From positions 1 through 5,784 of the forward strand of contig JAIOTF010000365.1 in assembly GCA_021107195.1 (NCBI GenBank): a DNA stretch of 5,784 nucleotides, written 5' to 3'. The notes beneath the pieces were generated by a model. The model worked only from the letters and a program-made list of their open reading frames with translations, was not told the DNA's origin and did no database searches. The stretch's first letter is position 1, and each line of letters starts with the position of its first letter. Shown piece after piece: positions 1 to 4,171 of this stretch. A program made the position numbers and the translations under genes. This stretch comes from Anaerolineaceae bacterium. Lineage in GTDB: Bacteria > Chloroflexota > Anaerolineae > Anaerolineales > Anaerolineaceae.

Positions 1-206
1 AAGTCCTCGCAATCTACACATAGCTCAAGCCCACGCTCGCTGGCGCAAGCCTGGATCTTGCAGTTGCGGCAGTGATTGGGCTTGCTCCCGTCAGTACCGC
101 GGCAGCCTTCACAAGGCTTTTTCTTTTTTAGATGCACATAACAAACTGCGCAGTTGACTCCGCAGAGGGCCAGCATGAAGGCCGGGATTTTCTGAGGCAT
201 TTTCAT
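1..206 (-). CDS. DUF3795 family Cys-rich protein (N-terminal part, runs off the window)
   Basis: The first 68 residues of a minus-strand protein are visible; the C-terminus lies beyond position 1. It begins MKMPQKIPAFMLALCGVNCA and contains ten cysteines: C15, C19, C22, C32, C35, C46, C49, C54, C63 and C66. These form CxxC-like pairs, with a 'PCEGCRG' segment and a 'CRNCKIQACASERGLELCVDC' type region. The pattern fits the DUF3795 family, small proteins of unknown function presumed to bind metal through these cysteines. The ATG at 206 overlaps the TGA of the beta-lactamase gene in an ATGA arrangement, so it is the last visible member of that operon and probably translationally coupled. AGGA lies about ten nucleotides upstream of the ATG. 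A second in-frame ATG at 200 is possible. The family assignment rests on the cysteine pattern; no biochemical role can be stated. Confidence 0.8.
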   Translation of the reverse strand, partial: MKMPQKIPAFMLALCGVNCAVCYVHLKKKKPCEGCRGTDGSKPNHCRNCKIQACASERGLELCVDCED

Positions 207-1048
207 GGGAGCAATCCTAATTCCTGCAAAATTTCCAGGCTTATCCTTTTGGCGTTCTCCCCATTGGCAAAACCATTGGCATCATCGCTCTCGAAATTAG
301 TGGCGAAGAAAAACACATTATCCTCCGTCTCCAGATACCCTACGAACCAGCCCTGAAAGACCTCAACGCGAATTGCTGATCCAGTCTTTCCACTCAGTTT
401 GTAAGTATCTGTTTCTTCCAGCACAATGATCTCTTTGACAATGTCCATCGAGCGCTGCGAGAAGGGCAGTTTATCATGATACAGGCGCTTTAGAAAATCC
501 ACCTGCTCATCCGGCGAAATGCGCAGCGCACCATCCAGCCAGAAGCTGTCGATATTGCCAGAAATGTCGGCGTTCCCATAACCGGCTGCCTCCACGTAAG
601 CGCGCATTTCCTCCCCGCCCACCTGCCGCGCCAGCTCCTGATAGTACCATATCACCGAGTTGCGTATAGCCGTTTTTAAGCTGTGATCTTGATGCCAGAC
701 AGGCACATTGTAGTTGGTGCCATCCCATTCCATCACATGCTTTTCATCCGGAAGGACGCCCGTTTCCAGGCCGATCAAGGAATTGAGGATTTTGAATGTT
801 GAAGCTGGTAAATATTGTTCTGCACAGCGCTCCGGATTGTAGCGAATGTAAAGATCATTGTTCAAATCATACAACACAAAGGCACCCGGATACTCGCCAA
901 AATATTCCCCCAATTCAGGCAAGACCTCAGAGGCAGGATTGGCCGGTTCAACAGATATGGATGGACTTGGTGCTGCACTACAGCCCGCCAGATGAATGCC
1001 CATCAGCACGATACTGAGAAGAAAACGAAAAATAGGATTAAAAATCAT
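203..1048 (-). CDS. class D (OXA-type) beta-lactamase, predicted lipoprotein
   Basis: Predicted serine beta-lactamase of class D, which hydrolyses beta-lactams through an acyl-enzyme formed on the motif-I serine, the motif-I lysine normally being carboxylated. Numbered from the ATG at 1048 (281 aa), all family motifs are present: S83-T-F-K86, S131-V-I133, Y157-G-N159, W170-L-D-G173 and K221-T-G223, followed by 'GWFVG' and a candidate carboxylate-binding R268 near the C-terminus. Residues 1-23 form a lipoprotein signal (hydrophobic 'FLLSIVLMGIHLAGC', lipobox LAGC, C23), then a short Ser/Pro/Glu linker, so the enzyme should be anchored on the outer face of the cytoplasmic membrane. The length is normal for OXA enzymes and nothing is truncated. 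A GTG at 1054 would add two residues; ATG is preferred, although neither has a good Shine-Dalgarno. It is third in the operon after HIT and nucleotidyltransferase genes. Related sensor domains such as BlaR1/MecR1 are excluded because there is no membrane-protease part. Substrate range cannot be told. Confidence 0.93.
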   Translation of the reverse strand: MIFNPIFRFLLSIVLMGIHLAGCSAAPSPSISVEPANPASEVLPELGEYFGEYPGAFVLYDLNNDLYIRYNPERCAEQYLPASTFKILNSLIGLETGVLPDEKHVMEWDGTNYNVPVWHQDHSLKTAIRNSVIWYYQELARQVGGEEMRAYVEAAGYGNADISGNIDSFWLDGALRISPDEQVDFLKRLYHDKLPFSQRSMDIVKEIIVLEETDTYKLSGKTGSAIRVEVFQGWFVGYLETEDNVFFFATNFESDDANGFANGENAKRISLEILQELGLLP

Positions 1049-1070
1049 TTCCACGACACTATCATATTGA

Positions 1071-1544
1071 TTATTCTTCCTTCTCCAACCACTGGCGCAG
1101 CAGGTTAGCCTTCTCCTGCCTGCCCATCGTCATATAGGCCTGGTGCTCATAAGCCAATGTCAAGCCGGGCACCTGCATCCCATCAAGTTCAACTAAGCAT
1201 GTATGTGCAGCTACATCCACCTTTGCTTCCCACGTCCCATCCGGCAGCAATTTCTGCAACCCGCCAATGATCTCCACTTCAACATTATCGATAAGCAATT
1301 TTCCCAGATGAGAGCGCATCCGCTCGGATGCAAGATAACACACAGGCGTCACCACATATTCAGGAAACAGAGACTCCATTTGATACGCTCCAGCCTGGTC
1401 CGTCTGGATGTCAATATCATGTACCTCGATCTGCATCCCCTGCATGGCCATATTCAAGCTGCCGGTAACCGCCCACAAGATATTTGTGTGTTCCAGGCGG
1501 GTATAGACTTTTCGCAGGGCATTCAAATGGTGAGCTTCAATCAT
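1071..1544 (-). CDS. small nucleotidyltransferase-fold protein
   Basis: A 157-aa protein with the signature of the minimal nucleotidyltransferase (pol-beta-like/MNT) fold. G28-S29 occurs in 'WAVTGSLNMAMQGM', then D43-I-D45 in 'EVHDIDIQT', and a third candidate acidic residue, E89 or E91, in 'NVEVEIIGG'. These match the GS...DxD...E metal- and nucleotide-binding pattern of enzymes that transfer NMP groups to proteins, RNA or small molecules such as aminoglycosides. The true substrate is unknown. No HEPN or other partner toxin/antitoxin gene is adjacent, which argues against a typical MNT/HEPN pair. The start at 1544 is chosen because it lies 7 nt after the HIT stop and has AGGG a few bases upstream. 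An ATG at 1559 (extra MNRVI) would overlap the HIT gene by 8 nt and has no visible ribosome site. The stop lies 22 nt before the beta-lactamase ATG. Second gene of the operon. Confidence 0.75.
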   Translation of the reverse strand: MIEAHHLNALRKVYTRLEHTNILWAVTGSLNMAMQGMQIEVHDIDIQTDQAGAYQMESLFPEYVVTPVCYLASERMRSHLGKLLIDNVEVEIIGGLQKLLPDGTWEAKVDVAAHTCLVELDGMQVPGLTLAYEHQAYMTMGRQEKANLLRQWLEKEE

Positions 1545-1551
1545 AATTACC

Positions 1552-1977
1552 CTATTCATGGTTGCTTTGCAAGCCAATGCGGATCTCCCCGGCGAACTGC
1601 GCCAATTTATCCTGCGAGGCATGACTGTTGTCCCAATCCAATAGAATACCGTCTCCTTCAAAGCGCGGCACAATATGCAGGTGAAAATGAAATACATCCT
1701 GCTGTCCCACAGTCCCATTAGACTGAACCAGATTCAATCCCGGGCAGCCAGAGACATCGCGCACGCTGCGGGCAATTTTGACTGTGGCCTTGAAAATACT
1801 CGCAGCCAATTCATCATCAAGATCAAAAAGATTCTCCACGTGCGCATGGGGTATCACCAGCAGCTTGTAAGGGGTTGGCTGTTCCAGGCTGAGGATCGCG
1901 AACACAGTGCCATCATCATATACACAATGCGCAGGGGCAGCCCCGGCTGCAATATCACAAAAAATACAATCACCCAT
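1552..1977 (-). CDS. HIT family protein (histidine-triad nucleotide hydrolase)
   Basis: A 141-aa HIT-superfamily protein. The triad H97-F-H99-L-H101 followed by I-V-P is plain; in this family the central histidine attacks the alpha-phosphate of nucleotide substrates such as AMP-lysine, AMP-NH2 or dinucleoside polyphosphates. An N-terminal C4-I-F-C7 pair plus H44/H46 in 'VIPHAH' suggests the structural zinc site seen in many bacterial Hint-like proteins. The usual 'P...GH.L' stretch reads 'PTPYKLLVIP', a small deviation. Length is typical for the family. The start at ATG 1977 is fixed by GAGAGGAG eight bases upstream; an in-frame GTG at 2010 would nearly coincide with the predicted transcription start. 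It is the first gene of the operon, 7 nt before the nucleotidyltransferase gene, and is read from the promoter at 2022-2049. The cytosolic role is probably housekeeping; the exact substrate cannot be told. Confidence 0.92.
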   Translation of the reverse strand: MGDCIFCDIAAGAAPAHCVYDDGTVFAILSLEQPTPYKLLVIPHAHVENLFDLDDELAASIFKATVKIARSVRDVSGCPGLNLVQSNGTVGQQDVFHFHLHIVPRFEGDGILLDWDNSHASQDKLAQFAGEIRIGLQSNHE

Positions 1978-1985
1978 CGGTGCAG

Positions 1986-1993
1986 CTCCTCTC
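1986..1993 (-). promoter_or_regulatory. Shine-Dalgarno of the HIT gene
   Basis: The minus strand reads GAGAGGAG here, eight bases before the ATG at 1977. This near-ideal site decides the HIT start against the upstream GTG at 2010. Confidence 0.8.
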
Positions 1994-2021
1994 AATTCCA
2001 GTTCCACCACGTTACTTATTC

Positions 2022-2049
2022 ATTATAAGGCTGCAGCCAGACAAGTCAA
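2022..2049 (-). promoter_or_regulatory. sigma70-type promoter of the HIT/NTase/beta-lactamase operon
   Basis: On the minus strand TTGACT (2049-2044) is followed after 16 bases by a perfect TATAAT (2027-2022). Transcription should start near 2015, giving a leader of roughly 40 nt before the HIT ATG. No other promoter-like pair was seen in the short gaps further down the operon, so this one probably drives all four genes. It starts directly after the T-run of the preceding terminator. Confidence 0.8.
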
Positions 2050-2050
2050 T

Positions 2051-2081
2051 AAAAAAAGAACGCCGCAGATACGACGTTCTT
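2051..2081 (-). terminator. Rho-independent terminator of the small membrane-protein gene
   Basis: Read on the minus strand, AAGAACG (2081-2075) pairs with CGTTCTT (2062-2056). The stem continues after one mismatch by two more CG pairs (2072-2073 with 2064-2065) around a six-base loop. The 3' arm runs directly into a T-run (complement of the A-run at 2051-2057). It ends transcription of the gene at 2161-2331 just before the next promoter. Confidence 0.85.
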
Positions 2082-2106
2082 CATTGCTTCCATTCAACAT
2101 GGTCAG

Positions 2107-2140
2107 GCTGCCCACAGCGGGGCTGGCATTAAAGGGCAGC
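2107..2140 (-). other. nested hairpin in the 3' untranslated region
   Basis: GCTGCCC at 2107-2113 pairs with GGGCAGC at 2134-2140. Within the 20-base loop, CAGC (2115-2118) can pair with GCTG (2122-2125). It lies between the stop of the small membrane-protein gene and its terminator. It has no T-run on either side, so it is not itself a terminator; it may protect the 3' end of the short mRNA. Confidence 0.4.
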
Positions 2141-2160
2141 AACCGACCAAACAGAACGAT

Positions 2161-2331
2161 TTAGAGACCTTTGAGGTAAGTGGCCAGAGCCAACAGAGCA
2201 AAACCTGCAAACACGAGCCAGAAAGACAGAGCGGACAACACAGGAATGGCGACGAAATTAGCAATCAGGCCAACTGCGCCAAGAGCAACTGCGATCCACC
2301 AGGTAACAACTTTCGGTTGATTAAGTTTCAT
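2161..2331 (-). CDS. small two-helix membrane protein of unknown function
   Basis: A 56-aa hydrophobic protein. A short basic N-terminus (MKLNQPK) is followed by two predicted membrane helices, about residues 8-29 and 31-53, with only a proline-containing turn (residue 30) between them, and it ends in 'YLKGL'. I do not recognise a named family; similar short 'MKLN...P...' two-helix proteins occur, as far as I recall, as hypothetical proteins in Anaerolineae. Coding is supported by an excellent ribosome site (AGGAG eight bases before the ATG), its own terminator downstream, and clean hydrophobic segmentation. The frame is open upstream to 2454 but that part looks non-coding ('CTRDYCTSFGNALCGW'), and the ribosome site fixes the start at 2331. 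The gene is monocistronic and its leader reaches towards the DnaA-box array. Confidence 0.8.
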   Translation of the reverse strand: MKLNQPKVVTWWIAVALGAVGLIANFVAIPVLSALSFWLVFAGFALLALATYLKGL

Positions 2332-2354
2332 AATTATCTCCTCTTTCGATAATT
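2332..2354 (-). promoter_or_regulatory. hairpin presenting the ribosome-binding site of the small membrane-protein gene
   Basis: In the mRNA, AATTATC (2354-2348) can pair perfectly with GATAATT (2338-2332), directly abutting the ATG at 2331. The nine-base loop is GAAAGAGGA, so most of the Shine-Dalgarno is displayed in the loop and its last G lies in the stem. The stem is six A-U pairs and one G-C, so it should melt easily. Further upstream the leader (about 2355-2440) has only weak short hairpins, e.g. GAAG/CTTC at 2363-2374. Whether the structure regulates translation is inference. Confidence 0.45.
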
Positions 2355-2443
2355 GAATCCGGGAAGCTCGCTTCGCCCCGTGGTCACATAACCAGCCGCA
2401 GAGAGCATTCCCGAAAGATGTGCAGTAGTCTCGAGTGCACACC

Positions 2444-2910
2444 TTATTAATCAATACAAATACCTATCTTCTGTGGATAAGTGCCCAAAAACTGTGGATA
2501 AGCATATGCCATTGGTGGAAAAAAATCAATTTCTGGGGAAAGCTACCCGCATAAACAGGTAATTTCACGCACGATTTTGCAGCATAGTGGATAAACAAGG
2601 GAGAATCTGTTGATAAGTGTTAAAAATCCGTGGAACAAAGGGGATAAACCTGTGGAGAATTCCACTGGAAGCGTGGATAAGCGGCGAACATGCTGCTTTC
2701 GTCAGATTTCTGTGGAAAAGTGACGAAAAACTGTGGATAACCCGGCCAAAATCGGGGATGAATGTCTCTGTGCTGTGGACAAAGCAGCGGATAAAACGGG
2801 GAGAAAGTATGGTTTCCACGGGATAAAGGCCCGTTTTTGGTGGATAAATACTGGCTTTTTGTGGACAAACGGGGATTCCTCCTCCCATCCGGGAACCTGT
2901 CTGGCCCGGG
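2444..2910. other. putative replication origin (oriC) or major DnaA-binding locus
   Basis: The segment has the parts of a bacterial oriC. There is a 27-base stretch at 2444-2470 with only five G/C, a candidate unwinding element. It is followed at once by two exact DnaA boxes (2472, 2493) and then about 370 bases more of box-like repeats, ending against a GC-rich stretch at 2881-2910. No gene is credible inside it. The nearest genes diverge from it: minus strand to the left, plus strand to the right, as expected for co-orientation with two forks, although the dehydrogenase further right does not follow this. No dnaA, dnaN, rpmH or parAB is in the window, so neighbourhood gives no support. The alternatives are a DnaA-titration locus (datA-like) or an iteron-type plasmid origin; no rep gene is present. 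DnaA binding is well supported; the oriC role is inference. Confidence 0.65.
2472..2868 (+). repeat. phased array of DnaA-box-like 9-mers (consensus TGTGGATAA)
   Basis: All clear copies read in the same direction on the plus strand. Exact TGTGGATAA starts at 2472, 2493 and 2732. One-mismatch copies start at 2586 (A first), 2608 (TGTTGATAA), 2651 (TGTGGAGAA), 2672 (C first), 2711 (TGTGGAAAA), 2774 and 2860 (both TGTGGACAA) and 2839 (G first). Weaker copies with two or three mismatches start at 2514, 2534, 2629, 2639, 2753, 2786, 2797 and 2818. Start-to-start distances are mostly 21 (2472-2493-2514, 2608-2629, 2651-2672, 2711-2732-2753-2774, 2797-2818-2839-2860), with a few of 20, 22 or 23. There are gaps at 2543-2585 and 2681-2710. 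The sequence between boxes is not conserved, so this is an array of protein sites rather than a tandem duplication. Confidence 0.9.
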
Positions 2911-3029
2911 AATCGTCTTTAGGTTAGAAATTACGGTGTGCAACTGAACGCGGGTTTAACCGTAGATTCAGATACAGCATCCCGAATTGACGTACAATTA
3001 GAATGTGATGATGTGTTCCCAACCACCCC

Positions 3030-3050
3030 TGCGGCAAGGGTTATGCCGCA
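3030..3050 (+). promoter_or_regulatory. leader hairpin just upstream of the lipoprotein start
   Basis: TGCGGCA (3030-3036) pairs perfectly with TGCCGCA (3044-3050) around a seven-base loop, ending 14 bases before the ATG at 3065. There is no T-run, so it is not a terminator. The weak AAGAAG ribosome site follows directly, and the hairpin could affect translation. The rest of 2911-3064 holds no gene; TTGACG at 2987 and TACAAT at 2993 are promoter-like words but are too close together to form one promoter. Confidence 0.35.
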
Positions 3051-3064
3051 AAGAAGTGCAAGTG

Positions 3065-4051
3065 ATGAAAATGTCAAAGATCAAATTTCTCTTTCTTTTG
3101 AGTTGTCTGCTCCTGATGACTGCGTGCAGTCTGCCAGGGTTGAAGTTCGCCCAGCCCGCCACCCCGGACGTAGCACAGATGCTGGATGCGGCGCGCACGG
3201 AAGCCGCTCTGACAGTCACAGCAGGGATCATCGACCACGCCACACAATCCCCAGTGCCGCCTAACCCTTCGGGCACAATATCAGCGACCATAGCACCGAC
3301 CACGACCGCGCTGCCCAGCAACACGCCGCAGCCCAGCCTGACCAACACGCCAACCGCCACCAGAACCGCCACAATCACCCGCACGGCGACGCGTACCCCG
3401 CTGCCCGGCGGCAACCCGAAAATCGAGATCGTAGGTGTGGAAAAGAATCAGGCGGTCAGCATTAAAACGATCAATTTCCCTGCCAATCAGATCTTTACGA
3501 TAAGGATAGGCCCGTTCAGTGAATTTTCCAGCAACAACAAGGTGACCGGCTCGATCTACTCCGGGTCGGGCGGGCCGATGATCTTCACCGTTCTCATCCC
3601 CAGCGAGTATATAGACGTGGATAGATTCACCATCCGACTGGACAGCAATCATGGTTACTACGCCTTCAATGCGTTTGAGAACGTGACAAGCGGGACAGTC
3701 AGCTATACTGCAACACCTGTGCCAACATACAAATGCGAAGTGAGCATCTCGCCCAGCCTGTACACCATATTCCCTGTCAATGCAGATTTCGACGCTGTGT
3801 GGGAAGTGAAGAACACCAGTGATGACGCCTGGGGAAAATCCGCGGTGGATTACAAATACGACAGCGGCACCGAGATGCAGAAGTATGGAAAAGTGTTTGA
3901 CCTGCCAGAGACCGTGGACCCCGGCGAGTCAATCACGATCGTAGTGGATATGATCGCTCCGGGAACAGTTGGGACATATTCCACTACCTGGGTGCTCGCC
4001 GATGGCGGCACAACCCTGTGCAAGCTACCGGTTACGATTGTGGTGAAATAA
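3065..4051 (+). CDS. secreted lipoprotein with Thr/Pro stalk and NBR1-like Ig domain
   Basis: A 328-aa surface protein, numbered from the ATG at 3065. Residues 1-21 are a lipoprotein signal (MKMSKIKFLFLLSCLLLMTAC, C21 the likely lipidated residue). Residues 22-61 contain a short helix-like segment ('MLDAARTEAALTVTAG'). Residues about 62-116 are a low-complexity Thr/Pro/Ala stalk with 'TATRTATITRTATRTPLP' repeats. Residues about 120-215 form a beta-rich module ('INFPANQIFTIRIGPF...GSGGPMIFTVLIP...GYYAFNAFEN') common, as I recall, in Anaerolineae surface proteins. Residues 222-328 match the NBR1-like Ig domain ('FDAVWEVKNTSDDAWG...VDYKYDSGTEMQKYG...PGESITIVVDMIAPGTVGTYSTTWVL'), with C224 and C319 placed to form a disulfide. 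It is probably a cell-envelope adhesive or scaffold protein; no catalytic motif is seen. The frame is open to an ATG at 3005, but the signal peptide fixes the start at 3065 (or 3071). It stands alone and converges on the dehydrogenase gene. Confidence 0.88.
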   Translation: MKMSKIKFLFLLSCLLLMTACSLPGLKFAQPATPDVAQMLDAARTEAALTVTAGIIDHATQSPVPPNPSGTISATIAPTTTALPSNTPQPSLTNTPTATRTATITRTATRTPLPGGNPKIEIVGVEKNQAVSIKTINFPANQIFTIRIGPFSEFSSNNKVTGSIYSGSGGPMIFTVLIPSEYIDVDRFTIRLDSNHGYYAFNAFENVTSGTVSYTATPVPTYKCEVSISPSLYTIFPVNADFDAVWEVKNTSDDAWGKSAVDYKYDSGTEMQKYGKVFDLPETVDPGESITIVVDMIAPGTVGTYSTTWVLADGGTTLCKLPVTIVVK

Positions 4052-4117
4052 CGGCTGAACCCGCACACTTCGACAAGTTCATATCATGCAGAGCAGCGTG
4101 CGAAAAAGTTAAATGTA

Positions 4118-4148
4118 AACCTCCCGCGGTTTAACACCACGGGAGGTT
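4118..4148 (-). terminator. hairpin terminator between convergent genes
   Basis: AACCTCCCG (4118-4126) pairs perfectly with CGGGAGGTT (4140-4148), a nine-bp GC-rich stem with a 13-base loop, 23 bases beyond the dehydrogenase stop. On the minus strand the stem ends in TTT followed by an A/T-rich stretch and a TTTTT about ten bases on; on the plus strand the tail is GATTGGTTT. It probably serves the dehydrogenase gene chiefly and may also stop readthrough from the lipoprotein gene. The poor T-run lowers confidence in direction. The remaining 4052-4117 holds nothing else that I can support. Confidence 0.65.
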
Positions 4149-4171
4149 GATTGGTTTAATCAGACAGGCGC

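Noticed and set aside
1545..1718. N-terminal extension of the nucleotidyltransferase up to 1718 or 1559
   Set aside because: The extension lies inside the HIT gene in another frame and has no ribosome site; the start at 1544 has a better context and fits the family length.
2472..2868. CRISPR array
   Set aside because: The conserved core is only about nine bases, spacing is 21 bp, and the linkers are far too short to be spacers; no cas gene is present.
2472..2868. Iteron-type plasmid origin
   Set aside because: The spacing resembles iterons, but only the DnaA box itself is conserved between units, and no replication initiator or partition gene is in the window. Kept only as an alternative.
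2911..2934. DnaA-trio element next to the GC-rich end of the array
   Set aside because: TTTAGG and TTAGAAATTA contain TAG/TTA words, but they are not in consecutive three-base phase, so the motif cannot be claimed.
2565..2943. Three overlapping open frames on both strands inside the box array (2565-2888 minus, 2620-2943 minus, 2617-2826 plus), with heptad-like peptides such as 'LSTKSQYLSTK'
   Set aside because: The 21-bp box period is a multiple of three, so frames stay open and give repeated peptides by construction. There is no ribosome site, the frames overlap on both strands, and conservation is confined to the 9-base box.
2987..2998. Promoter TTGACG + TACAAT for the lipoprotein gene
   Set aside because: The two hexamers are adjacent, with no 16-18 base spacer, and neither has a matching partner at the right distance.
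3005..3064. Longer start of the lipoprotein at 3005
   Set aside because: It would place 20 polar residues (including a Cys/Arg-rich stretch) before the signal peptide and would run through the leader hairpin.
4062..4085. Possible degenerate REP-like element ('CACTTCGACAAGTTCA')
   Set aside because: It resembles a word found repeatedly in some genomes, but only one copy occurs here and its inverted repeat is only four bases; it cannot be supported from this window.
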